Positions 54,217 to 62,225 of a stretch of 64,000 bases of DNA are shown here, in pieces; the first letter of the stretch is position 1; each line of letters starts with the position of its first letter. Under the pieces are notes generated by a model that was not told where the DNA came from, ran no database searches, and saw only the letters and a program-made list of their open reading frames with translations. Source of the stretch: Amycolatopsis camponoti (lineage in GTDB: Bacteria; Actinomycetota; Actinomycetes; Mycobacteriales; Pseudonocardiaceae). The stretch lies in the NCBI RefSeq assembly GCF_902497555.1, contig NZ_CABVGP010000001.1, forward strand, positions 2,398,501 through 2,462,500, given 5' to 3'. The position numbers were made by a program, and so were the translations under genes.

Positions 54217-55482
54217 ATGGTGGGGGATTCGGTCGCCGCCGGCGGAGAACGCCGCCCGGGCCGGTTCCTGCCCGTCGTCGTGCTGAGCCGGTGTGCGCTG
54301 TGGCGGCTGCCGCGGCGTGGCCAGGCCCTCTACTTCGTCGCGATCGACGTCCTCGCCGTGGCCGCCACCGTGCTCGCGGCCCTGCGGTTTCCGCCGCTCG
54401 CCACGATGCTGGTGCCGTTCGCGCTGCTCGTGGGCGGGATGCTGGTGTCGGCCGAGCTCGCCCGGGCGGTGGAGCGCCACCGCGAAGACACCCTCCTCGG
54501 TCCCGGCGTCGACACCCCGTGGATCTTCGCCGGAGTACTGGTGCTCCGGCCGGGTCTCGCCGTCGCGCTGGTCGTGCTCTCCGCGCTGCACCAGTGGTTC
54601 CGGGTCCGCAGAAGACCCGTGTACCGGCAGGTGTTCGGCGCCGCCGCGACGGCGCTGGCCGGACTCGTCGCCGGGGCGTTCCTCACCGCGACCGGCGGCC
54701 GGCCGCTGGGCGAGGTCCTCGACGCCCGCACCGTCGTCCTCCTGACCGTCGCCGGCGTGGTGTTCCTGGCGGTGAACGCCGCGCTCGTGACCGCCGCCGA
54801 CGGTCCCCGCCGCCCCCGTGAAGCTCTCCCGGGACACGCGTTCGACGCCGCGATGACGGCGTCCGCCCTGCCGCTCGCCTGGGCCGTGGAGGCCGCGCCG
54901 CTGCTGGTCCCGCTGCTGGCCGGCGCCACCGTCGTGCTGCACCGCGGCGGGCTGGGCCGCGGCCGCCGCGACCACGTCACCCTCGACCCGGGTACCGGCG
55001 TGCTGACCGCGGCGTCGTGGCGCGGCGCCGCCGAAGCCGAGCTGAACCGCCTCGGCCGCCACGGCCCCGGGCAGGCCGTGCTGCTGCTCGACCTCGACCA
55101 CTTCCGCCAGCTCAACGACCGCTACGGCGCCCGCATCGGCGACGCCGTCCTGCGCGCGGTCGCCGACACCCTGCGCGACGAGGTCCGTGCCGCCGATCTC
55201 GTGGGCCGCTCCGGCGGCGAGGAGTTCGCGGTGCTGCTGCCGGGCACGGGCCGCTTCGACGCGATGGCGATCGCCGAGCGGATCCGGCTCCGGATCGCCT
55301 CGACGCTGGTGGCGTTGAAGGCCTCGGGCGACGGGCCGCAGTTCGTCGGGGTGACGGTGTCGATCGGCGTCGCGGACTGCGTGGACGGGCTCCTGGCGGA
55401 CGCGCTGCTGGCGGCGGAGGCGGCGGTGCTGCGCGCGAAGGCGGCGGGCCGCAACCGGACGATCTGCGTCGAACCCGGCTAG
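54217..55482 (+). CDS. Membrane-bound diguanylate cyclase (GGDEF)
   Basis: A 421-residue protein with six to eight membrane helices in residues 40-245 (MASE-like sensor region) and a C-terminal GGDEF domain (about 255-415). The active site is intact: RSGGEEFAVLL, with GGEEF in place of GGDEF, which is a functional variant, plus LLDLDHFRQLND metal-binding Asp and the TVSIGVADC strand. The RxxD inhibitory site is not obvious. It would make c-di-GMP, which in actinomycetes controls development. The ATG at 54217 has no strong ribosome site. It is divergent from the chitinase gene across 298 bases. Confidence 0.88.
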   Translation: MVGDSVAAGGERRPGRFLPVVVLSRCALWRLPRRGQALYFVAIDVLAVAATVLAALRFPPLATMLVPFALLVGGMLVSAELARAVERHREDTLLGPGVDTPWIFAGVLVLRPGLAVALVVLSALHQWFRVRRRPVYRQVFGAAATALAGLVAGAFLTATGGRPLGEVLDARTVVLLTVAGVVFLAVNAALVTAADGPRRPREALPGHAFDAAMTASALPLAWAVEAAPLLVPLLAGATVVLHRGGLGRGRRDHVTLDPGTGVLTAASWRGAAEAELNRLGRHGPGQAVLLLDLDHFRQLNDRYGARIGDAVLRAVADTLRDEVRAADLVGRSGGEEFAVLLPGTGRFDAMAIAERIRLRIASTLVALKASGDGPQFVGVTVSIGVADCVDGLLADALLAAEAAVLRAKAAGRNRTICVEPG

Positions 55483-55692
55483 CGCGTCTTGCCCGCGACC
55501 CTCGGCCGGGCAACGCCGTCGACGGCCACGCACAGACCATCGAGGAGCCGCTGGGCCGGGACGTCACGGCGACCCGCGCCGGCTCGCCGCCGTTATCCGA
55601 CCGTTAGGCGGGCTGCCCAACCGGGAATACCGGTGGGCGTCTTTGGTGGCAGGGAAGGCGGCGAGGGGCCGTCGGGGAATTCAGGGGGAACA

Positions 55693-56160
55693 ATGTATTC
55701 ACTTCGTCGTGTCGTGCGGATCGGGTTCGGGGCCGGAATCGCCGCGGTGGTTCTTTCGGCTTGTACCGGTCCGCAGGATTCGCCGAATGGCGCGCAGCCC
55801 ACGCCGGCGGCGACCACGGCGACCGCGACGACGGCCATCCCGGCTCCCACCTCCGCGCCGCCAGCGAAGCCGGTGCCGGCGAAGGTGACGGAAGCGGCGT
55901 GCGCGTCGGCCACCAAGGCCACGCTGGAAGCCGCGGTCAAGGCGGACAAGGACCTGTCCGGGGCGCTCATCATCGACAGCAAAGGTCTGCAGCGCGTCAA
56001 ATGTGTGGGCCCGTGGGCTTTCGCGCACTTCACCAACGAAATCGACGGTGGCGGTATTTTGTTCAACCACCGGAACGGGACCTGGATCGCGCAGGGCGGG
56101 GGCACCGGGGAATTGTGCGAAAAGGTCCCGGTCGCGATCGCCAAGAAGATCTGCTCCTGA
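55693..56160 (+). CDS. Secreted lipoprotein of unknown function
   Basis: A 155-residue protein. The signal ends in a lipobox LSAC (cysteine 24), followed by a Pro/Ala/Thr-rich linker to about residue 65. The remaining 90-residue domain has cysteines in AACASATKATL, VKCVGPWAFAHF and GELCEKVPVAIAKKICS, giving a compact, probably disulfide-bonded fold, as in many actinobacterial secreted small domains. ATG 55693 follows GGGGGAA. It converges on the dioxygenase gene; only three bases separate the two stops. Function unknown. Confidence 0.75.
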   Translation: MYSLRRVVRIGFGAGIAAVVLSACTGPQDSPNGAQPTPAATTATATTAIPAPTSAPPAKPVPAKVTEAACASATKATLEAAVKADKDLSGALIIDSKGLQRVKCVGPWAFAHFTNEIDGGGILFNHRNGTWIAQGGGTGELCEKVPVAIAKKICS

Positions 56161-56163
56161 GGC

Positions 56164-57126
56164 TCAGGTGACCGTGATCGCGTTCAGCTTCTCCCGCAGG
56201 TAGTCCGCCGCGATCACTTCCGGGTACGTCGTCCGGCCCAGGGGAGGGGCCAGCGACGTGATCCGCGCGTCGTGGTCGGTCTCGTAGAAGAAGATCAGCG
56301 ACACCAGGTCCTCGTCGGGCGCCGTGGTCGCCGGCGGGAGCACGCGGTGGCGCGTCGAGCGCCAGCGGTCGCCGGTCCAGCGGGCCATCAGGTCGCCGAT
56401 GTTGACCGTGAACGCGTCCGGGTGGAACGGCGCGTCCTCCCATTCGCCGGCGTCGGTGTAGACCTGCAGGCCGCCGACGCCGGCCTGGCGGTCGAGCACC
56501 GTCACCGTGCCGAAGTCGGTGTGCGGGCCGATCCGGAACTGCTCCGGCTCCGGCGCGCCGACGTGGGTCATCGGCGGGTACCAGTTGATGTTGAACGTGT
56601 ACGTCGGGTGCGCGGTGTGCCGCGTGAAGTGGCTCTCGGCCAGGCCGAGGGCCGCGGCGAAGATCTCCAGCAGGTGATCCGACAGCGCCCGCATCCGGCG
56701 CATGTACTCCGTGGCCACCTCGGCGAGCCCCGGCACCTCGTCCGGCCAGACGTTGGCCTGGAACCAGAACCCGTCGACCTCGGCGACGCCGACGCCCAGG
56801 TCGGCGCCCGCCGAGTACGACTCCTTGAGGTCCGGCGGGGTCTCGGTGCCTTCGGCGTAGCCGTTGGCCTCGACGCCCGGCGGCAACCAGCCGCGGCCGC
56901 CGACGGTCACGGCGTAGCGCTGCTTGACGTCCTCGGGCAGCGCGAAGAACTCCCGTGCCAGCTCACGCGTCCGGCGGCGCAGGTCGTCGGCCACGCCGTG
57001 CCCGGTGACGAGCAGGAACCCGGACTCGCGCAGCGCGCGGTCGATCTGCCCGGCCACCTCGGCGCGGCCTTCGGAGGTACCCGCGAACCACGGCGAAAGG
57101 TCCACGAGCGGAACGGTTGACGGCAT
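56164..57126 (-). CDS. 2-oxoglutarate/Fe(II)-dependent dioxygenase (isopenicillin N synthase family)
   Basis: A 320-residue enzyme. Residues about 5-115 are the DIOX_N domain (VPLVDLSPWF; GFLLVTGHGV). The iron site is His and Asp in IGPHTDFGTVTVL and the distal His in RWRSTRHRVLPP, with R-x-S for 2-oxoglutarate. Both are intact. Family members hydroxylate or desaturate diverse substrates. It is co-transcribed with the deaminase gene (25-base gap), and the pair is divergent from the WYL regulator, so the two enzymes may share a pathway, for example for a modified base; that is inference. Confidence 0.88.
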   Translation of the reverse strand: MPSTVPLVDLSPWFAGTSEGRAEVAGQIDRALRESGFLLVTGHGVADDLRRRTRELAREFFALPEDVKQRYAVTVGGRGWLPPGVEANGYAEGTETPPDLKESYSAGADLGVGVAEVDGFWFQANVWPDEVPGLAEVATEYMRRMRALSDHLLEIFAAALGLAESHFTRHTAHPTYTFNINWYPPMTHVGAPEPEQFRIGPHTDFGTVTVLDRQAGVGGLQVYTDAGEWEDAPFHPDAFTVNIGDLMARWTGDRWRSTRHRVLPPATTAPDEDLVSLIFFYETDHDARITSLAPPLGRTTYPEVIAADYLREKLNAITVT

Positions 57127-57150
57127 ACCGGCTCCTCAGCAAGCACTGTC

Positions 57151-57609
57151 CTATCCGGACTTCTCGACCCCGATGTCCTCGAACCACAGGTCCGGGCGCG
57201 CGGCGATGAACTCCGTCATCAGCGCGGTGCACGCGGGGTCGTCGAGCAGGGTGATCTCCACGCCGAGCCCGGCCAGCCAGTCGTGCCCGCCGTGGAAGGT
57301 TTCGGCCTCGCCGATGACGACGCGCCCGATCCCGAACTGACGGACGAGCCCGGAGCAGTACCAGCACGGCGAAAGCGTCGTGACCATGATCGTGTCGCGG
57401 TAGTGGGGACGGCGCCCGGCGTTGCGGAACGCCGAGGTCTCGGCGTGCATCGAGGGGTCGTCGTCCTGCACGCGCCGGTTGTGCCCGCGGCCCAGGAGGG
57501 TGCCCGCGGTGTCGAACAGCGCGGCCCCGATGGGCACGCCGCCCTCGGCCTTGCCCAGCTCGGCTTCTTCACGGGCGACGGCGAGCAGGGCACCAGGGTC
57601 GATCGGCAT
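57151..57609 (-). CDS. Nucleoside/cytosine-type deaminase
   Basis: A 152-residue zinc deaminase. The zinc ligands are His and Glu in MHAETSAF and the two cysteines in SPCWYCSGLV, both fully conserved. The compact size and LGKAEGGVPIGAALFD start resemble yeast-type cytosine deaminases and guanine deaminases. It removes an amino group from a free base. ATG 57609 lies 103 bases from the WYL regulator's start in the opposite direction, and the dioxygenase gene follows it on the same transcript. Confidence 0.88.
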   Translation of the reverse strand: MPIDPGALLAVAREEAELGKAEGGVPIGAALFDTAGTLLGRGHNRRVQDDDPSMHAETSAFRNAGRRPHYRDTIMVTTLSPCWYCSGLVRQFGIGRVVIGEAETFHGGHDWLAGLGVEITLLDDPACTALMTEFIAARPDLWFEDIGVEKSG

Positions 57610-57666
57610 GCGCCACTCTTTCCGCCCGACGCGGTCCGTGGCAAGGGCCCGGCCACGTCCGAGGTG

Positions 57667-57693
57667 CATCGAGGACCGGAACTGTCCTCGATG
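57667..57693. promoter_or_regulatory. Long perfect inverted repeat between the deaminase operon and WYL regulator 1
   Basis: CATCGAGGAC and GTCCTCGATG are perfect 10-bp arms separated by seven bases (CGGAACT). It lies 19 bases before the ATG of the WYL regulator and 58 bases before the deaminase start. It is the likely operator of that regulator. Confidence 0.7.
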
Positions 57694-57711
57694 TCTGGCA
57701 CACTGCGTGCC

Positions 57712-58668
57712 ATGTACGGGACATCGGAACGCCTGCTCAGGCTGCTCTCGCTGCTGCAGGCGCGGCGCGACTGGCCGGGCGCCGACCTCGCGTCGCGGCT
57801 CGAAGTCGACGTCCGCACGATCCGCCGTGACGTCGAGCGGCTGCGTTCCCTCGGCTATCCGGTGCACGCGACGCCGGGGGTGACCGGTGGCTACCGGCTC
57901 GGCGCGGGCGCCGCGCTCCCGCCGCTGCTGCTGGACGACGACGAGGCCGTCGCGGTCGCGGTCGGCCTGCGCACGGCGGCGAGCGGCACGGTCAGCGGCA
58001 TCGAGGAGACGTCGGTGCGCGCGCTGGCGAAGCTGGAGCAGGTGCTGCCGGCCCGGCTGCGCCCGAGGGTGGGTGCCCTGCACGCGGCGACGGTCTCGCT
58101 GCCCGGCGGCGGCCCGACGGTCGACGCTTCGGTGCTGACGGCGATCGCGTCGGCCTGCCGCGACCACGAGCGGCTGCGCTTCGGCTACGGCGACCGCGCG
58201 GGCGCGGAGACGGAACGGTCGGTCGAGCCGCTGCGCCTGGTCCACACCGGGCGCCGGTGGTACCTGGTGGCGTTCGACCTGGACCGCGACGGCTGGCGCA
58301 CGTTCCGCGTGGACCGCATCACGGGCGTCCCGGTGCCGAGCTTCCGGTTCACGCCGCGCGAACCCCCGGCCGAGGACCTGGCGGTGTACGTGTCGCGTCA
58401 GATCTCGGCGGCGCCGTACCCGCACCAGTTCGTGCTGCGGGTGGCCGTCCCGGCGGCCGTGCTGGCCCAGCGGATCCCGCCGACGAGCGGCTCGGTGGAG
58501 CCGATCGACGAGCACAGCTGCCGGGTGCGGACCGGGGCGAACACCCTGGACACGGTGCCGTACTACCTGGCCCAGTGGGGGTACGACTTCGTGGTGGAGG
58601 AGGCGCCGCCGGGGCTGGTGGAGCGGCTGCGGGAGGTGGCGGAGCGCTTCGCCCGCGCGGTCGGTTAA
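57712..58668 (+). CDS. WYL-domain transcriptional regulator 1
   Basis: A 318-residue YafY-type regulator. A DeoR-like helix-turn-helix occupies residues 1-65 (TSERLLRLLSLLQARRDWPG; VDVRTIRRDVERLRSLGYPV), and the WYL ligand domain spans about 135-225 with RRWYLVAFDLDRDGWRTFRVDRI. WYL domains bind nucleotides or nucleic acids. The first 75 residues closely match WYL regulator 2 at 60364, so the two are paralogues. It is divergent from the deaminase operon, with a perfect inverted repeat between. Its TAA overlaps the converging gene's stop in the sequence TTAA. Confidence 0.9.
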   Translation: MYGTSERLLRLLSLLQARRDWPGADLASRLEVDVRTIRRDVERLRSLGYPVHATPGVTGGYRLGAGAALPPLLLDDDEAVAVAVGLRTAASGTVSGIEETSVRALAKLEQVLPARLRPRVGALHAATVSLPGGGPTVDASVLTAIASACRDHERLRFGYGDRAGAETERSVEPLRLVHTGRRWYLVAFDLDRDGWRTFRVDRITGVPVPSFRFTPREPPAEDLAVYVSRQISAAPYPHQFVLRVAVPAAVLAQRIPPTSGSVEPIDEHSCRVRTGANTLDTVPYYLAQWGYDFVVEEAPPGLVERLREVAERFARAVG

Positions 58669-59753
58669 GGCGCTTCGACGCGGAGGCGATCACTTTCGCC
58701 GTCGGTGAGGAACGACGCGAGTTCGCCTCCTTCCTCGGTCACCGCCGAGCGTTCGGGCTTGGTCAACCGCCGCAGCGGCCGCACCACCACCGTCTCGGCT
58801 TCCACCGTCCAGGTCGCCGAAACCCGGCCGTCCACCAGCACCACCCGGTCACCCGCGACCGAAACGCCCCGGTGGGCGTCGTCGATGACGCGGGTCCGGT
58901 CGTCGTAGCCGAGGATCGCGTTGTCGAACGCCGGCAGGAACCGCACCGGCGCGGGGGTGTCCGCGTCCGGGCGCGGCGCGTCCGGCAGGTCGAGCAGCTC
59001 GCGGCCGCGCTCGTCGCGGAAGACCACCAGTTCTTCGCGGACCGCCTGCACCGCCGCCGGCAGCCCGGCCAGGCCGGACCACGCGCGCAGGTCCGCCGTC
59101 GCCGCCGGGCCGAACGCGGCCAGGTACCGGCGCACCAGCGCCCGTCCGACCCCGTCGTCCGGGTCGAGCGGATCGGCCTCCCGGCCCAGCCACGACGCCA
59201 GCGGCACGTTCCGCACCCCGCCCTTGGTGCGCCACAGCCCCCGGGGAGGGAGCTGCACCACCGGGATCAGCGCGGCGATCAGCATCTCGCCGAGCGGCCG
59301 GCGCTCGCACGACGGCCACTTGTCCGCGACCGCCCGGGCCAGCTCGCCCATCGAGCGGGGCTCGCCGTCGGCCAGGACCGCCCGGCCCGCCGCCGCGAGC
59401 TCGTCGAGGTCGACCCCCTCGAGCTCGCGGCGGTAGGTGCCGAGGACGCGCTGGCGCAGCATGGCGTCGAAGCGGGCCCGCCACGCCAGGACGTCCTCGG
59501 CGGTGAGCAGGTGGACGGTCCGGCGCATCAGGTGCGTCCGCACCACGCGCCGCTCGGTGAGCAGGTCCGACAACGCCGCCGGGTCGAACGCGCGCAGCCG
59601 CGACCACAGCCCGGTGAACGGCTCCTGCGGCTCCTGCGCCTGCAGGCCGCCGAGGTGCGCGACGGCGTCGTGCACCGGCAGCTCGGCGCGGTCGAGCAGC
59701 AGCTGCCGGGCCAGCGTCGCGCGGTTGAGCGACCGCGCGTCCAGCACCGTCAC
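58665..59753 (-). CDS. Winged-helix protein of the AlkZ/YcaQ (HTH_42) family
   Basis: A 362-residue protein of a family that includes the DNA glycosylases AlkZ and AlkX/YcaQ. It begins LDARSLNRATLARQLLLDRA with the LGGLQAQEPQEPFTGLWSRL block, followed by TVHLLTAEDVLAWRA and a late ATADLRAWSGL helix-turn-helix region. Typical AlkZ members unhook DNA cross-links made by antibiotics such as azinomycin; the catalytic Gln-x-Gln is matched by LQAQ. It starts at GTG 59753 overlapping the DinB-like stop (GTGA). Both genes are divergent from WYL regulator 2. A repair or self-protection role is possible but not certain. Confidence 0.85.
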   Translation of the reverse strand: MTVLDARSLNRATLARQLLLDRAELPVHDAVAHLGGLQAQEPQEPFTGLWSRLRAFDPAALSDLLTERRVVRTHLMRRTVHLLTAEDVLAWRARFDAMLRQRVLGTYRRELEGVDLDELAAAGRAVLADGEPRSMGELARAVADKWPSCERRPLGEMLIAALIPVVQLPPRGLWRTKGGVRNVPLASWLGREADPLDPDDGVGRALVRRYLAAFGPAATADLRAWSGLAGLPAAVQAVREELVVFRDERGRELLDLPDAPRPDADTPAPVRFLPAFDNAILGYDDRTRVIDDAHRGVSVAGDRVVLVDGRVSATWTVEAETVVVRPLRRLTKPERSAVTEEGGELASFLTDGESDRLRVEAP

Positions 59754-60301
59754 GTCGCCTTCCGGCCGTCGAGCGTCTCGCGGAGGAGATCGGCGTGCCC
59801 GGCGTGCTGAGCGGTCTCGGCGATGATGTGGATGATGGCCCGCCGCGCGCTCCACACCGTCCCCGGCCGGTTCCACGGCGCGTCCGGCAGCGGGTGCGTC
59901 GCGGAGAGGTCGACCTTCGCGACGACCTCTTCGGTGCGCTTCGCGACGTCTTCGTAGCGCGCGAGCACGCCCGCCAGGGTCTCGCCGGGCTGCATGGAGA
60001 ACTCGTTCTGGTGGTCGATCGCCCACCGCGGGTACTCGCGGGCGGTCCCGGCCGCCATGTCCGCCCAGGTCACGCCGTCGGGCAGGTCGAAGCGCATGGC
60101 CGACGGGCCGTCGACGGCGAAGCGCTGCCAGTTCTCTTCCATGGACGCGACGTGCTTGACGAGGCCGCCGAGGCACAGCGCGCTGACGGTCGGCCGCGCG
60201 CCGGCCTGCTCGTCGGTGAGGCCGTCCGTGGTGGTGATGAGGGCGGCCCGGGTGACCGCCAGCTCGGCGATGAGGTCGTCGCGTTCGGTTTCGTGGGTCA
60301 T
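59750..60301 (-). CDS. DinB-fold (DUF664-like) protein
   Basis: A 183-residue four-helix protein of the DinB/DUF664 group. It starts ETERDDLIAELAVTRAALI, has LGGLVKHVASMEENW with the first metal histidine, and the pair of histidines in IHIIAETAQHAGHADLLRETL. These three form the metal site used by thiol-dependent enzymes of the fold. It is the first gene of a two-gene unit with the AlkZ-like gene, coupled by GTGA, and divergent from WYL regulator 2. The cofactor may be mycothiol; substrate unknown. Confidence 0.85.
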   Translation of the reverse strand: MTHETERDDLIAELAVTRAALITTTDGLTDEQAGARPTVSALCLGGLVKHVASMEENWQRFAVDGPSAMRFDLPDGVTWADMAAGTAREYPRWAIDHQNEFSMQPGETLAGVLARYEDVAKRTEEVVAKVDLSATHPLPDAPWNRPGTVWSARRAIIHIIAETAQHAGHADLLRETLDGRKAT

Positions 60302-60317
60302 GCGACCAGCGTGTCAG

Positions 60318-60346
60318 AAGTAGCGGACAGAATGTGTCCGCTACTT
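60318..60346. promoter_or_regulatory. Long perfect inverted repeat between the DinB-like operon and WYL regulator 2
   Basis: AAGTAGCGGACA and TGTCCGCTACTT are perfect 12-bp arms separated by GAATG. It fills the 62-base space between divergent starts at 60301 and 60364 and is the probable operator of WYL regulator 2. Confidence 0.78.
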
Positions 60347-60363
60347 GCGGCAAGATCGGGTAC

Positions 60364-61281
60364 ATGCCGAAAACTTCCGCTCGCCTGCTCGCCCTGCTCT
60401 CGCTCCTGCAGGCGCGCCGCGACTGGCCGGGCGCGCTGCTGGCCGAGCGTCTGGAGGTCAGCGCGCGGACGGTCCGCCGCGACGTCGACCGCCTGCGCGA
60501 GCTCGGCTACCCGATCGCGACGGCCAAGGGCCCCGACGGCGGCTACCGGCTCGGCGCGGGCGCGGACCTGCCGCCGCTGCTGTTCGACGACGAGCAGGCG
60601 GTCGCGCTGGCGGTGGCGCTGCGGACGGTCACCGGCGGCGGGATCGAGGAAGCGGCGGCGCGGGCGTTGACCACGGTCCGGCAGGTGATGCCGTCCCGGC
60701 TGCGCCACCGCGTCGACGCCCTGCACGTCACGGCCGTCTCCCCACCGGGGCCGCCGGTGGATCCGTCGGTGCTGGCGACGCTGAGCGCGGCGGTGCACGC
60801 CCGCGAGGTGCTGCGGTTCGACTACCTGGACTCGCCGCGCCGCGCGGAGCCCCACCACCTGGTGACCCGCGGCGGCCGCTGGTACCTGGTGGCGTGGGAC
60901 CTCGACCGCGCGGACTGGCGCACGTTCCGGGTCGACCGGCTGACCCCCCGGATCCCGACCGGCCCGCGGTTCACCCCCCGGGAGGTACCCGGCGGAGACG
61001 TGGCGGCGTTCGTGGCGGACCGGTTCTCGGGCAAGGACGAGTGCCGCGGCGAAGTGATCCTGGACCTGCCGGCGAGCGTCGTGTCGACGTACGCGGGCGA
61101 CGGCGTGGTGGAGGAGCTGGGGCCGTCCCGCTGCCGCCTGGTGCTGGGGGCGTGGTCGTGGGTGGGCCTGGCGGCATCGATCGGCCGGTTCGACGCGGAG
61201 ATCGAGGTCGTCGGACCGGCGGAGCTGCGGGACGCCTTCGCCCGGCTGGCCCGCCGCTATGCTGCCGCGGCCGGAGGGTGA
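60364..61281 (+). CDS. WYL-domain transcriptional regulator 2
   Basis: A 305-residue YafY-type regulator, paralogous to the one at 57712. The N-terminal helix-turn-helix matches closely (LLALLSLLQARRDWPGA; VSARTVRRDVDRLRELGYPI), as does GGYRLGAGADLPPLL. The WYL domain has GGRWYLVAWDLDRADWRTFRVDRL. The two differ at the operator-reading residues, which agrees with their different inverted repeats. ATG 60364 is preceded by GATCGGG; an upstream ATG at 60334 lies inside the operator. The C-terminal domain ends RYAAAAGG. Target genes are the divergent DinB-like and AlkZ-like pair. Confidence 0.9.
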   Translation: MPKTSARLLALLSLLQARRDWPGALLAERLEVSARTVRRDVDRLRELGYPIATAKGPDGGYRLGAGADLPPLLFDDEQAVALAVALRTVTGGGIEEAAARALTTVRQVMPSRLRHRVDALHVTAVSPPGPPVDPSVLATLSAAVHAREVLRFDYLDSPRRAEPHHLVTRGGRWYLVAWDLDRADWRTFRVDRLTPRIPTGPRFTPREVPGGDVAAFVADRFSGKDECRGEVILDLPASVVSTYAGDGVVEELGPSRCRLVLGAWSWVGLAASIGRFDAEIEVVGPAELRDAFARLARRYAAAAGG

Positions 61282-61330
61282 AATCCGCGGACCGCCGGCC
61301 GGCTCGGGGATCCGTCTCCGGACACCGCAG

Positions 61331-61349
61331 GTTAGCGCCCGCTTACAAT
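61331..61349 (+). promoter_or_regulatory. Promoter of the TetR gene with imperfect palindrome
   Basis: TACAAT at 61344-61349 is a good -10 element about 53 bases before the TetR ATG. It overlaps TTAGCG-CC-CGCTTA (five of six arm pairs match), which suggests autoregulation. Confidence 0.5.
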
Positions 61350-61402
61350 GGTGGCGACCGGAGCCGGCCATCCCGGGCGGTGCGGTCTGGGAGGATCACC
61401 GG

Positions 61403-62035
61403 ATGACGATGTCGCTGTCGGCCGAACTGTGGCCGGATGTGCAGCCCGAGACCGCTCGCCGGTTGATGCTGGCCGGCGTCGAGGCCTTCGCCAAGCGGGG
61501 TTACCACGCCACCACCACCCGGGACATCGCCGGGGCCGCCGGGATGAGCCCGGCCGCGCTCTACGTGCACTTCCCGTCCAAGGCCGCGCTGCTGTTCGCC
61601 ATCAGCCGGTACGGCCACGAGCAGACGCTGGCCCTGGTCGAGAACGTCGTCGCGAAGGAGTCCGATCCCGTCGAACGGATCCGGCTGATCGTCGAGGACT
61701 TCGTCGCCTGGCACGCGCGCCGCCACACCGTCGCCCGGGTCGTGCAGTACGAACTGCAGGCCCTGCCCGAGAAGGAATTCGAAGTGGTCGCCGAGCTCCG
61801 GCGCCGCATCGAGCGAATCGTGCGCGACGTGATCACCGCGGGCGCCGAGAGCGGCGTCTTCACCGTCTCCGACGCGCACATCTCGGCCCGCGCGGTGCTG
61901 TCGCTGGGCGTCGACGTGGCCCGCTGGTACACGGAGCGCGCCCGCCAGACGCCGACCGCGCTCGGCAAGGAGTACGGCGGTCTCGTGCTCCGGATGCTGG
62001 GCGCTTCCCAGCCTGGGACGCCGGTCACAGACTGA
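61403..62035 (+). CDS. TetR-family regulator
   Basis: A 210-residue TetR protein. The helix-turn-helix lies at residues 18-65 (RRLMLAGVEAFAKRGYHAT then TRDIAGAAGMSPAALYVHFPSKAALLFA). The C-terminal domain contains the segment VARVVQYELQALPEKEFEVVAELRRR, seen in fatty-acid and cholesterol catabolism regulators such as the KstR2/FadR type. ATG 61403 follows GGAGGATCACC. No metabolic operon is next to it; the downstream gene is a lipoprotein in its own unit. The ligand could be an acyl-CoA, by family analogy only. Confidence 0.87.
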   Translation: MTMSLSAELWPDVQPETARRLMLAGVEAFAKRGYHATTTRDIAGAAGMSPAALYVHFPSKAALLFAISRYGHEQTLALVENVVAKESDPVERIRLIVEDFVAWHARRHTVARVVQYELQALPEKEFEVVAELRRRIERIVRDVITAGAESGVFTVSDAHISARAVLSLGVDVARWYTERARQTPTALGKEYGGLVLRMLGASQPGTPVTD

Positions 62036-62225
62036 GCGGTCGCTTTGACGGCGGATGTTCAGTGGGTGGTATCCAGGTTGCGAATCCGGCCGAGTACTGC
62101 CCCTAGGAACCCCGCAGTCGTACTTTCGGGCAACCCCGCGGTCTGCCGGCCCCCAGGAGCAACGTGATTCGGTTTCCGGCGTCTTCGGAGACAAAGCTTC
62201 AACAAAGCTGCGAGAGGGCGCCGCG

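Noticed and set aside
51348..57609. A linked cytosine salvage operon (permease plus deaminase)
   Set aside because: The two genes are 4.4 kb apart, with unrelated chitinase, cyclase and lipoprotein genes between them, so no operon link is visible.
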